Position numbers and translations under genes: made by a program
From: Candidatus Saccharibacteria bacterium UBA3225
Lineage (GTDB): Bacteria; Patescibacteriota; Saccharimonadia; Saccharimonadales; Saccharimonadaceae
Assembly (NCBI GenBank): GCA_002363515.1
Contig: DEVX01000080.1
Location: 1 to 29,981 of the forward strand
Direction: 5' to 3'
Length of the DNA: 29,981 nt
Shown: positions 6,613 through 14,857 of the stretch, one piece after another
Layout of the letters: each line of letters opens with the position of its first letter
How positions within the stretch are numbered: position 1 is the first letter of the stretch
Notes under the pieces: model-generated
Told to the model about the DNA's origin: nothing
The model's database searches: none
The model's input: the letters and a program-made list of their open reading frames with translations, nothing else

Positions 6613-6688
6613 GGTATGCCCGATACGATTCGAACGTACGACCTTCAGCTCCGCAAGCTGACGCTCTATCCAACTGAGCTACGGGCAC
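6612..6688 (-). tRNA. tRNA-Arg (anticodon GCG)
   Basis: A minus-strand cloverleaf of 77 nt with encoded CCA. Acceptor arms GTGCCCG and CGGGCAT pair with a terminal G-U, and the discriminator is A. The anticodon stem TCAGC/GCTGA encloses TTGCGGA, so the anticodon is GCG (codons CGC, CGU). The T arm contains CGTTCGAATCG. Most bacteria instead read this box with an A34 tRNA that is deaminated to inosine, so GCG is worth noting. Confidence 0.93.
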
Positions 6689-6784
6689 ATATGTGGATAG
6701 CATCTGTTAAAAACAGATTACTATTCCACCGTTCAAAGATTAAAAGATCATCGCGCAAAAACATTTTTCCACGTGATAAGCCAT

Positions 6785-6790
6785 ATTATA
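6785..6790 (-). promoter_or_regulatory. Extended -10 element, probable promoter of tRNA-Arg
   Basis: TGC-TATAAT on the minus strand, back to back with the plus-strand promoter of the gene at 6824. It would give a leader of about 90 nt before the tRNA, containing a small hairpin (ATCTGTT/AACAGAT, 6702-6718). Confidence 0.4.
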
Positions 6791-6811
6791 GCACATTTCC
6801 CCAAGAGATGA

Positions 6812-6817
6812 TATACT
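6812..6817 (+). promoter_or_regulatory. Extended -10 element, predicted leaderless promoter
   Basis: TGA-TATACT followed by exactly six bases (ATTTTT) and the ATG at 6824. There is no Shine-Dalgarno sequence. Confidence 0.65.
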
Positions 6818-6823
6818 ATTTTT

Positions 6824-7543
6824 ATGGCAGAGCAAAAGAAGACATCCGGACTCAAACCAAAACTTCAAAAAGCCAAGGCAAAATTCCTTGCCACTTATTA
6901 CAGTAATCCAGGCAAAGATCTCAAGATTATCGCCGTAACTGGAGCTAACGGTCGCGATATTACCGCACACTACATTCACGAAATTATCAAATCTCGCGAC
7001 GCTAAGGTCGGTCTCATTATCGACCCTAAAACCACGTCTGACCTATATAAACAAATATATAAAATTTGGAAAACCGGCACCGACCATGTTGTCATTTCGA
7101 TCGATAGCACAGCGCTGGCAAATCACTTATTCTACGGTCTACCAATCTATACTGCCGTATTAACCGAAGATGGCATCGGCGCCCCAGACACCAGCGACCA
7201 CGACGCTCAGTCTATCCTCTTTAATACCGAGCCATACTTTAGTATTATTTGTCGCGACGACAATCTTAAATACGACATTTATTCTAAATACCCAACTAAA
7301 ACCGCCACGCTCACCTATGGTCACGATCGTGACTGCGATCTACGCATAAATCGTCAAAAACTATACAAAATGGGCACCGAGACAAACGTCACCTATAGCG
7401 GCCATAGTTTCGACATGGCTACATATATTACCGGCGAGGCGGCCGTTAACTATATGGCCGCAGCCGCACTCACGGCACTAGCTGTCGGCATCGACGAAGA
7501 CAATATTATCGACGGCATAGCTAATTACGAACCTAAGCAATAA
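6824..7543 (+). CDS. Degenerate, C-terminally short Mur ligase-like protein (probable pseudoenzyme)
   Basis: A 239-residue homologue of the central domain of the MurE in this window. IIAVTGANGRDITAHYI aligns with VIGVTGTNGKTTTSFMI, and IDSTALANHLFYGLPIYTAVLT aligns with ELTSHALAQHRSLGIPIEVAVMT. EAAVNYMAAAALTALAVGI matches the end of the central domain. The P-loop GTNGKTT is replaced by GANGRDI (Lys and both Thr lost), the Glu-x-Ser-His motif is gone, and the C-terminal ligase domain is absent. ATP-dependent ligation is therefore unlikely. The frame is intact, so it is probably expressed. It is cotranscribed with the amidinohydrolase-like gene 12 bases downstream. Confidence 0.75.
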   Translation: MAEQKKTSGLKPKLQKAKAKFLATYYSNPGKDLKIIAVTGANGRDITAHYIHEIIKSRDAKVGLIIDPKTTSDLYKQIYKIWKTGTDHVVISIDSTALANHLFYGLPIYTAVLTEDGIGAPDTSDHDAQSILFNTEPYFSIICRDDNLKYDIYSKYPTKTATLTYGHDRDCDLRINRQKLYKMGTETNVTYSGHSFDMATYITGEAAVNYMAAAALTALAVGIDEDNIIDGIANYEPKQ

Positions 7544-7555
7544 CCAAAGGAGTAT

Positions 7556-8404
7556 ATGATAAACCAAAAGCTGCTAGTTTCTGGTGCCGACTATTTTGCG
7601 GACACATACGAAATCAACCCATATTACACGCAAAATAAAATCGACATCAATAAAGCAATGGCAGAGCACGAGCTGATACTCGATTGTTTTAAAGAAGCAA
7701 ACATTGAACTTATTAAAGTTAAGCCACCAAAAAACTGCCAGGATGGTGTCTATACTGCCAATTGGGCCCTCATAAAAGACGGCACCGCCGTCATGTCACG
7801 CCTTCCAGAAGCTCGCAAAGCAGAAGAAAACTATGCACGCAAAATACTCGAACAGCAAGGAATAAAGACTGTCCTCGTCCCAGGGAATCATCTTTTTTCA
7901 GGGCAGGGCGATTCGCTTCGTTGCGGCAAATATTTATTGGGTGGTTGCGGTTATCGTTCTGACCCAGAAGCCCAGCAATTCGCTGCAGACACGCTCGGTC
8001 TTGAGCTTATTCAGCTTCACGCAAAACCACAACTGAATCCCGATGGGAGCGAACATATTAATCCGGTCACAAATCATGCCGACAGTTTCTGGTACGATAT
8101 CGATCTCGCTGTATCTGTCATTGACGATCATACTATCGCCTATTGTCCTGACGCCCTCGACGACCAATCAAATCAAAAACTCCAATCACTCAACCTTGAT
8201 ACTATCCTCGTCGACTACGAAGAATGCACTAAAGGCTTCGCTAATAATCTCGTAAGCACTGGCAAACATGTCATCATGTCAAATAAAGCCCCAAAACTTC
8301 AATCAGCACTCGAAAAACGCGGACTCATTTGTCTCACGCCGGATGTCACCGAACTCAAAAAAGGTGGCGGATATATCCGTTGTGTCAGCCTTTGGCTCAG
8401 CTAG
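7556..8404 (+). CDS. Dimethylarginine dimethylaminohydrolase / amidinotransferase-superfamily protein
   Basis: A 282-residue protein of the guanidino-group modifying (GME) fold. DGVYTANWAL matches the DGVFxxD/N region near residue 65, FSGQGDSLR matches the xGGD region, and the C-terminal KGGGYIRCVSLWLS contains the expected nucleophile Cys276, as in DDAH. These enzymes act on arginine derivatives. The region where the family has an FHxD-type catalytic His reads FWYDIDLAVSV here, so the His appears to be replaced; this needs an alignment to confirm. AAAGGAG lies just before the ATG at short spacing. It follows the Mur-like gene by 12 bases. Confidence 0.75.
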   Translation: MINQKLLVSGADYFADTYEINPYYTQNKIDINKAMAEHELILDCFKEANIELIKVKPPKNCQDGVYTANWALIKDGTAVMSRLPEARKAEENYARKILEQQGIKTVLVPGNHLFSGQGDSLRCGKYLLGGCGYRSDPEAQQFAADTLGLELIQLHAKPQLNPDGSEHINPVTNHADSFWYDIDLAVSVIDDHTIAYCPDALDDQSNQKLQSLNLDTILVDYEECTKGFANNLVSTGKHVIMSNKAPKLQSALEKRGLICLTPDVTELKKGGGYIRCVSLWLS

Positions 8405-8411
8405 ATATACT

Positions 8412-11345
8412 CTATTTAAAATGTTTCAAATCTTCGTCCTGCGAAATTGACATCCTAATCACTTCGCCAGACTCGCCATAATAGCTATTTGCTTTTGTCG
8501 TACAACTATATTTACTACAGCTCAGCTCAAGATAACGCTTCTCGCCAGGATAACTACTATCATAAACACCAATGTAGTAATGATTTGAATTCTTTGCGTC
8601 TTGCACCAAGTTAATCGCATTCATTGCATGCAAACCACCCGAAAAATAAGCTAATATCACCGGCGCCTCATGTCGCGCAATTCGCGAAGAAAGCAGGGAA
8701 ATGAAATCGTTTGAATTCGTCATGTGCTTCGTGCTATTGTTGACTACCGTCGAATCAATACCAATCGCACTACCAGAGCTATACATTTTTACTGTCGTTT
8801 GACGTATTTGCGATGCATATATGGCATTAAATAAGCTTCTGTCAACGTCATTTATCGTTGCGCTATTTTGCATTTTCGTTTCACTTAAACGCGCCTTTGT
8901 CATCGAAGAGTATGAAAAGCCATATCGCTGAATTTGTGCATCCGACTTATGACTTGGCTTATCGTTGTAGAACTCATATAAACCAGTCTCGTTAATCTTT
9001 GAGCGCATATCCTCCGTATAGCCGATTACTCCATCATTAACCGTATACATATTTGCAGGCTCTTGTTCACCAAAATAATCAAAGCCAAATTGCGGCACAT
9101 ACTTTAGGGCATTAGTCTTCAATTTATAATCATACAAATTCTCATAGTCTTTAAAATACGACCAATTTAGATTATACGCAGACGAACTTAAGCCAGCATT
9201 TTTAATCGCATCATGTCGCAGGGGCATTTTCTTTGCGTAATATAATTGCGCAAATGTTGCCATCCCATAGCAATGACCATCCGTCATTAGATTTGAACTA
9301 TAATTCTTAAATGAAAAACCGTCACGAGTTACAATAAAACCACTGTCGGCCATCACATATCCATCCATCTTCCCATCACCATCAATATCGGCCAACTCGT
9401 CATTTAATAGTATTTCCAGGTTCTTAAATATCTCATCCAAACCACTTACATTAGTACTCGAGAAGTATCGACATCCCGTCCTCGCGGTAATTATAGAGAG
9501 ATTATTACTATAGGCTCCTTCGCCAAAACCTAATACGCATATACGCACATTCTGATTCACCATCTCATTTGTTAAAGCCCCAACCTGCTGAGCAAGATTA
9601 CCATTATCTTGTCCATCCGTTAAAAGAATCAAGGTCTTCAAGCTCGCTTTCGCAGAAAACTCGCGCGCTCCACTTCTGATTGCATTAGTTATATTTGTCC
9701 CAGCCTGTTTTATATATTGATGTTCATTCATGCCATCTAAGGTCTTTTCCATCGTATCAAGCTTAGACCCAATTTTTTCGACCGTCACGTAATCTCCGCT
9801 AAACTCACTTATTCCAACTTTTGCGCCTTTAGAATCTAGTTTTTTTATCAACTCTTTCGTTAGTTTGTAGCGACGCCCCTCTGGATCATTTCCTTCTAGC
9901 TTCTTCGGATAATCCGCCCCCTTCATCTTTTTGTATTGTTCATTCGTATACATGCTCCATGAGTTATCAAGCACAAACAAAATCTCAGAGTCCACGCTGT
10001 CAAGATTAGAGCTCTTTTTTGAGCCAACTACATAATATGAACTTAAATCATCCAACTTGGCCGATATTGTCTTTGCCGCTTTATTAATCTTCGTATCGAT
10101 AGCTACATATTTGTTGTCATTCAGAGCATATTTATACAAAACTAGATCATTCTCTGATATCTTCGCATTAATTAACTCTGCATCTGTATACGAAATCGAT
10201 ACCGTAACATCATTTACCTTGCCATCAGCATAAAAACTATATAACCGCGGTATTAATCCAGTCTTTTTGCTCAACGCTGCACCATTTGTTGTGTCTATTG
10301 TTACATTTGCAATATTGCCGGTTCCACTAATACTAACCGTAACACCATTATCTTTATACACATAACTGGTCGTACGGTCGCCATCCTTAACACCATCGCC
10401 CTTTGAATCTTCTTTTAATGGGTTCAAGTTCATTTTTATTTCGCTTGCATCATTTAGACCATCATTATCCGTATCTGCCTTTAGCGGATCAGTCTTCAGA
10501 GTATCCACCTCATATCCATCAGACAAACCATCGCCATCCGTATCAGTTAAGTCAATCTTCGTTTTTAAAGCTTTTTCACGCTTATTTATCAAACCATCTC
10601 CGTCCTCATCATTATCTGAACCGATATTAACCCGATAAATATCCTCTAAGCCTAAATCTTCGTGCTCCAACTCCTTCGGAACTACTACGAAGCTTTTCTC
10701 GATAACCTTTAAGTTGCGCCGCGCTTTAATGGTGCACTTTCCGACGCCGTCGCTCAAATCCCACACAATACCGCTTTCATCACGCTCCGGCTGTTTAACG
10801 TTTTCGTTTCTATCGCAAAATCCAGAATAGCTGATCCCCTCCAAAATATTGTCATCCGCATCTATGTCTAACTTTATTTTCGTTTGCGTCACATAGTCTA
10901 GCCCAATATCGCCATAAGCTTCTTTCCATTTGAAATCACCACTATTCAACAACCAAAATAACACTCCGCCACCGATTATCAACACGACTGCAATAATCAA
11001 AAAAACAAAAATAGCTTTCGATCTTCTTCTTGGCTCGTGCTCATCCTTTTGTGTCTGTTCTATTTGCGGCTGCGAAATATTATTTACTGGAACATTCGGT
11101 ACGGGCGCGATAGGGACAGCAGATACGGCAGGGGTGAGCGGAGAAGCTTGCGCCGAGGGTGAAGTGGCAACCTGAGTTGGTGTTTCTACTTTCTGTGCCG
11201 ACGTATAGCTATTTACCGGTCTATCAATATTTATTCGTCCACTACTTTGAGCAGGCGCCACTTGTTGACGCTCTTCATTTTTCAAACTATCTTTAGCAGG
11301 CCTAATATAGAGCATCCCGCTATCATCTAGCTTATTCCTATCCAT
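8412..11345 (-). CDS. Membrane-anchored protein with calcium-binding repeats, VWA domain and papain-like C-terminal domain
   Basis: About 977 residues. The N-terminus is cytoplasmic and Pro/Gln-rich, followed by RRRSK and one membrane helix (111-133), so the rest should be outside. Residues about 243-323 hold thrombospondin-type-3/EF-like calcium repeats (DNDEDGDGL, DTDGDGLSDG, DTDNDGLNDA). A von Willebrand A domain begins near 455 with MIDAS motif DNSWS (Asp460) and has LLTDGQD. Another DIDGDGKMDG loop leads to a C-terminal domain with DGHCYGMA (Cys692), GGLHAMN (His906) and VYDSSYPGE (Asp929), the order and context of a papain-like cysteine peptidase. The start at 11345 is chosen because a TATAAT lies at 11365-11370, downstream of the longer ATG (11405). 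Possible adhesin/protease; function not known. Confidence 0.85.
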   Translation of the reverse strand: MDRNKLDDSGMLYIRPAKDSLKNEERQQVAPAQSSGRINIDRPVNSYTSAQKVETPTQVATSPSAQASPLTPAVSAVPIAPVPNVPVNNISQPQIEQTQKDEHEPRRRSKAIFVFLIIAVVLIIGGGVLFWLLNSGDFKWKEAYGDIGLDYVTQTKIKLDIDADDNILEGISYSGFCDRNENVKQPERDESGIVWDLSDGVGKCTIKARRNLKVIEKSFVVVPKELEHEDLGLEDIYRVNIGSDNDEDGDGLINKREKALKTKIDLTDTDGDGLSDGYEVDTLKTDPLKADTDNDGLNDASEIKMNLNPLKEDSKGDGVKDGDRTTSYVYKDNGVTVSISGTGNIANVTIDTTNGAALSKKTGLIPRLYSFYADGKVNDVTVSISYTDAELINAKISENDLVLYKYALNDNKYVAIDTKINKAAKTISAKLDDLSSYYVVGSKKSSNLDSVDSEILFVLDNSWSMYTNEQYKKMKGADYPKKLEGNDPEGRRYKLTKELIKKLDSKGAKVGISEFSGDYVTVEKIGSKLDTMEKTLDGMNEHQYIKQAGTNITNAIRSGAREFSAKASLKTLILLTDGQDNGNLAQQVGALTNEMVNQNVRICVLGFGEGAYSNNLSIITARTGCRYFSSTNVSGLDEIFKNLEILLNDELADIDGDGKMDGYVMADSGFIVTRDGFSFKNYSSNLMTDGHCYGMATFAQLYYAKKMPLRHDAIKNAGLSSSAYNLNWSYFKDYENLYDYKLKTNALKYVPQFGFDYFGEQEPANMYTVNDGVIGYTEDMRSKINETGLYEFYNDKPSHKSDAQIQRYGFSYSSMTKARLSETKMQNSATINDVDRSLFNAIYASQIRQTTVKMYSSGSAIGIDSTVVNNSTKHMTNSNDFISLLSSRIARHEAPVILAYFSGGLHAMNAINLVQDAKNSNHYYIGVYDSSYPGEKRYLELSCSKYSCTTKANSYYGESGEVIRMSISQDEDLKHFK

Positions 11346-11364
11346 CTCCACCTTTTCTACAGTT

Positions 11365-11370
11365 ATTATA
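11365..11370 (-). promoter_or_regulatory. Extended -10 element for the VWA/papain-like gene
   Basis: TGG-TATAAT on the minus strand, 19 bases before the ATG at 11345. The predicted leader of about 13 bases contains AAGGTGG. This rules out the upstream ATG at 11405 for this transcript. Confidence 0.55.
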
Positions 11371-11405
11371 CCAAATAAAACATAATTATTTTCTGGCATC
11401 ATCAA

Positions 11406-11431
11406 AAAATCCCCTCACATGAGGGAATTTT
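11406..11431 (-). terminator. Intrinsic terminator after murE
   Basis: An 11-bp stem with one mismatch (AAAATCCCCTC / GAGGGAATTTT) and loop ACAT. On the minus strand it is followed by a run of T. It lies 10 bases after the murE stop codon. Confidence 0.8.
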
Positions 11432-11440
11432 GTGTATTTC

Positions 11441-12700
11441 TTATTTTTTTATTGCGCGTAGAGCTTTCTTTATTTCGTCCAACTCATAATATGCATGCGC
11501 ACCATCCGCTCGCTCAATAGTTTTTTCATTACCTTTACCGAGAAATAGCACCGTATCACCTTTCTTCGCCATCTTGCATGCTTCAAGAATCGCTTTTGGA
11601 CGATTTAATATCTTAAAAATACTCTCACCATCCTTTTTTCCTTTCTCACGCGCCCCCTCAGCAATCTGTTCAAGTATCTCTTCGCCCGGCGTATCGCGGT
11701 CATCCTCTTCGGTTAAGACTAAAATATCTGCATGCTCGCCAGCGATTTCACCCATCGGTTTTCGCTTCGATGGGTCGCGACGACCACCAGCTGAACCAAA
11801 TACTACAATCAATCTGCCAGTGGTCGCTTTCTTCATGTCTGGGAGCAGCTTTTCAAAAGCATCTGGAGTATGCGCATAATCCATAATAGCTGTAAAATTT
11901 TGTCCTTCGTCAACTTTCACCATACGGCCTTCCACTTCAGCTAAAGCAAAAATACCATCCTTTATTTCACTATCAGACAATCCCAAACGCTTACCTACCG
12001 CTACGCAGGCCAGGGAATTATAGACATTAAAAATGCCCGCAATTTGCGTTTTTATTTTAAGATCCTTCTCGGATGGAATTACGTACTCCACCCCATCGGG
12101 CTTCAACTTGATATTTTCAGCTTTCAGCTCGCCATAATCAACGCCATAGGTTACATATCTCTCAATATCAGATTCAAAATATTCCGCGCTTGGGTCATCG
12201 GCATTTACTACGCCATATTTTGCCTGCTTAAACAGCTTTCGCTTCGCATCGCGATACCTCTCAAATGTCTTATGGTAGTCCAAATGCTCATGCGTTACAT
12301 TCGTCATTACTGCTACCTCTATCGGTATACCTAAACTGCGATGTTGTGCAAGCGCATGACTCGTTAACTCTAAAACCAAATATTCAACCCCAGCATCCGC
12401 TATTTTCTTTATTCGCTTATTCAAGATGCTAGAATCGACCGTAGTCATATGTTCCATTTGCTCGTGTATTTCATCAACACCCCAACCTACCGTTGTCATC
12501 AATCCCGCCTTGCGACCAGCGTTATTTAACATCTTCCAAATCATAAACGAAGTCGTAGTCTTACCATTGGTACCAGTAACACCAATAACCTTCAGTTTGC
12601 GGCCAGGAAAGCCATACCGTGCACCCCAAAACGCCGCTTTTCCAACATGGTAGGGAATCACTAAGCTATCATAAAAAGGAATTTTTTCTTTTACACTCAT
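11441..12700 (-). CDS. murE: MurE-type UDP-N-acetylmuramyl peptide ligase lacking the N-terminal domain
   Basis: A 419-residue Mur ligase: P-loop VTGTNGKTTT near residue 41, ELTSHAL, NVTHEHLDYH (central domain), and the C-terminal domain with MDYAHTPDAF, FGSAGGRRDPSKR and LTEEDDRDTP. It adds the third residue to UDP-MurNAc-Ala-Glu in peptidoglycan synthesis. Typical MurE is about 490 residues and begins with a roughly 90-residue domain binding the UDP-MurNAc part; here only about 35 residues precede the P-loop. The motif EDDRD stands where DNPR marks diaminopimelate-specific enzymes, so the amino-acid specificity is uncertain. The mRNA is predicted to be leaderless (TGA-TATGAT, six bases, ATG). 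Confidence 0.9.
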   Translation of the reverse strand: MSVKEKIPFYDSLVIPYHVGKAAFWGARYGFPGRKLKVIGVTGTNGKTTTSFMIWKMLNNAGRKAGLMTTVGWGVDEIHEQMEHMTTVDSSILNKRIKKIADAGVEYLVLELTSHALAQHRSLGIPIEVAVMTNVTHEHLDYHKTFERYRDAKRKLFKQAKYGVVNADDPSAEYFESDIERYVTYGVDYGELKAENIKLKPDGVEYVIPSEKDLKIKTQIAGIFNVYNSLACVAVGKRLGLSDSEIKDGIFALAEVEGRMVKVDEGQNFTAIMDYAHTPDAFEKLLPDMKKATTGRLIVVFGSAGGRRDPSKRKPMGEIAGEHADILVLTEEDDRDTPGEEILEQIAEGAREKGKKDGESIFKILNRPKAILEACKMAKKGDTVLFLGKGNEKTIERADGAHAYYELDEIKKALRAIKK

Positions 12701-12706
12701 ATAGTC

Positions 12707-12712
12707 ATCATA
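12707..12712 (-). promoter_or_regulatory. Extended -10 element, predicted leaderless promoter of murE
   Basis: TGA-TATGAT on the minus strand, exactly six bases (GACTAT) before the ATG at 12700. There is no Shine-Dalgarno sequence. Confidence 0.6.
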
Positions 12713-12750
12713 TCACTAAACTAATCATGCAAAACAATAGTCACATCACC

Positions 12751-12781
12751 AAAAAGGGCAAGCCTTCGCTCGCCCTTTTTT
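12751..12781 (-). terminator. Intrinsic terminator after the serpin gene
   Basis: AAAAAGGGCAAGC pairs with GCTCGCCCTTTTTT (one mismatch) around a CTTC loop. T tracts lie on both strands, and the hairpin is nine bases beyond the serpin stop codon. Confidence 0.85.
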
Positions 12782-12789
12782 GAAAGATA

Positions 12790-14769
12790 TTATTTTTTAA
12801 CTTTTTCTAGAGGCTCATAGACCGTACCGACAAACCAAACTTCGCCGCTGTTCTTATCGCGAATTAGATATATAAACGGTTTATCAAATGTTAAATCAAT
12901 TTTTTCTACCGGCACATCCCATAGATACTCGAATCCGATACCGCCGCCGCCAAGACCGCCCATTATGGTTGCAGCACCAGCTTTAATGCCTTCATTTGAG
13001 AACTCTATATTAGCTTTATGTTTAGCTACGCCAATATACGATCCTTCTTTCGAGAGACTCGACAAGTCAGCCTTGCCCGATTCGAAAACATCTTTCACGC
13101 CCATCGCAACCAAGTCATCTTTCAGAGCTAAGTTGTAATCATATTTAAAGAGTGGAATATTCGCATCAATACGCGTCACAACTCCATCTTTAAAGTTCTC
13201 CTTCTTCAATTCTTTAAGGCCCTTAATATACTCTGACCCCTTTTCGGCTGTAAAATCACTTATGAAAGTCTTTAAGTCCGTATTTTTCGGCATAATACCG
13301 ACATATTGCAAAGTGTTCCCGTCATACTCTTTTAGGTCTTTTGCGAACACTTTCGCGTCACTCGCATCACTAAAGTAGAAATCGGTTGAAGAATTCTCTC
13401 TACCATAATTGTTCTTCAATTCTTTTATATACTGTTCCACATTTGCTTTTACATCAGAAGGGTCTATTGTATGACGCGTTGGATCTTCCTTATAGTCATC
13501 CAAAACCCACTTACCATCATCGGTCGTCAACCACTTCTTATATTCCTCGGTTACTTTCGTCCTAATAGCATCTTCACCCTTATCCTTAATGATGTCGTAT
13601 TTATTAAAACTTGCACCAATCTTAACAGACTTTCTATTATCTAAATTATTGAACTTCATTGCAGGAAAATCATTTTCATCTACCACAATGGGGATATATT
13701 GGTTATAATTCTCATGATCGTATCTAATATTATACATAGTCGACCCATCGGGTTGCGTTTTACATGGCACGCTTGAGTGTGGCTGACATTGCAACACATA
13801 ATTCCAATTTTGATCAATCGCCAAAGCATTAATTAATGCATAATTTAGCCCATCAAGATCTTCTTGACCTAATGCATTATTAATTAGCCCTAAAGTCTTA
13901 TCACTAATCCAATTATTAATCGCCGTAGGAGCCGCGAAGGAATCGTAGAGTACATCGGCATTATAATTCGTCTTCAAGCCAGTAATATAGCTGTCCAACA
14001 CTTGTTCTTTGTATTCATCACGAATAAACATCGCATTAGCAAGAGAAATGTTCTTACTATTAATATATTTTTTCGCCTTATAATCGCCAATTAAATCTTC
14101 AATTTGCTTCTTTGTTTCACCGCCAGCGCCATCCTTAAGCATCGCCAAAGCATACTTAATCGAAAGTGGGCTATATATTAAATTGTCTTCTTTTCCTTCA
14201 ATCTGCAAGAAACGCAAATCAAAATCACTCAAATCATTTCCGCTCAAGCGATATGAAGATACTTCTTCTTTTTTCTCCTCAGTTTTTTTGTCTTCTTTTT
14301 TATCGCTCGGCTTCGGTAATAACATAAAATATGCGCCTACACAGCCAACCATTATTAGTATTAATACTGCCGCTAGCGCCAAAACACGACCGTGACCTTT
14401 TTTCTTCGTTTCGCCGTTACTAGTATTAATTACACCAACTCCAGCGGTGCTTGTCACGTTTTGTCCAGCTAAACTATCCGCACTAATCTCTGTAGCCTTC
14501 TCCTCAGTTACATCACCAGCACTCGCTTCTGTAGTTTTTCCTTCAGCCGCGTCACTAGCGCCCGCTTCTGTAGTTTTTTCTTCAGCCGCATCGCTGCTAT
14601 CCATCTCAGTAACTTCTTCTCCAGCCGTACTATTCGCTATTACCTCACTAGAATCGCCCCCGGTTACATTATCGACGGTTGAATCTATGGGTTTTTCATC
14701 CATATTTACACCATCTTGCTGACCAAACGAATCTAGAGCTTCATTTTTTTGCTCTTTTTCGAAATCCAT
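12790..14769 (-). CDS. Membrane-anchored serpin-family protease inhibitor
   Basis: A 659-residue protein. Residues 1-128 are acidic and low-complexity, with three 13-residue repeats (59-97, first unit SDAAEEKTTEAGA). A membrane helix at 129-151 and a Lys/Glu linker follow. From about 176 the serpin fold shows IYSPLSIKYALAMLKDGAGG, ALINALAIDQNW, ADLSSLSKEG, the hinge NEGIKAGAAT (592-601) and the closing DKPFIYLIRD plus FVGTVYEP. The hinge has the small residues needed for loop insertion, so it could be inhibitory. The reactive loop is Gly-rich (GGLGGGGIGF). An insertion of roughly 130 residues lies mid-domain. Topology puts the serpin outside the cell. Confidence 0.88.
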   Translation of the reverse strand: MDFEKEQKNEALDSFGQQDGVNMDEKPIDSTVDNVTGGDSSEVIANSTAGEEVTEMDSSDAAEEKTTEAGASDAAEGKTTEASAGDVTEEKATEISADSLAGQNVTSTAGVGVINTSNGETKKKGHGRVLALAAVLILIMVGCVGAYFMLLPKPSDKKEDKKTEEKKEEVSSYRLSGNDLSDFDLRFLQIEGKEDNLIYSPLSIKYALAMLKDGAGGETKKQIEDLIGDYKAKKYINSKNISLANAMFIRDEYKEQVLDSYITGLKTNYNADVLYDSFAAPTAINNWISDKTLGLINNALGQEDLDGLNYALINALAIDQNWNYVLQCQPHSSVPCKTQPDGSTMYNIRYDHENYNQYIPIVVDENDFPAMKFNNLDNRKSVKIGASFNKYDIIKDKGEDAIRTKVTEEYKKWLTTDDGKWVLDDYKEDPTRHTIDPSDVKANVEQYIKELKNNYGRENSSTDFYFSDASDAKVFAKDLKEYDGNTLQYVGIMPKNTDLKTFISDFTAEKGSEYIKGLKELKKENFKDGVVTRIDANIPLFKYDYNLALKDDLVAMGVKDVFESGKADLSSLSKEGSYIGVAKHKANIEFSNEGIKAGAATIMGGLGGGGIGFEYLWDVPVEKIDLTFDKPFIYLIRDKNSGEVWFVGTVYEPLEKVKK

Positions 14770-14797
14770 TTCTTTGACCCTTTTTATCTATACCCGT

Positions 14798-14803
14798 ATT
14801 ATA
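14798..14803 (-). promoter_or_regulatory. -10 element for the serpin gene
   Basis: TATAAT on the minus strand, 28 bases before the ATG at 14769, giving a leader of about 20 bases with a weak AAGGG site. Confidence 0.5.
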
Positions 14804-14845
14804 CATAATTTTTAAGCTTATTTAAATGTCTCTTACGTCTCATGG

Positions 14846-14851
14846 TATAAT
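14846..14851 (+). promoter_or_regulatory. Extended -10 element, leaderless type, of the decayed acyltransferase
   Basis: TGG-TATAAT followed by exactly six bases (CCGATT) and the ATG at 14858. The promoter remains intact although the gene is broken. Confidence 0.65.
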
Positions 14852-14857
14852 CCGATT

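Noticed and set aside
6529..6906. Plus-strand open frame of 125 codons spanning tRNA-Arg
   Set aside because: It covers the palindromic repeat, the complement of the tRNA and the start of the Mur-like gene. It has no ribosome binding site and no recognisable protein.
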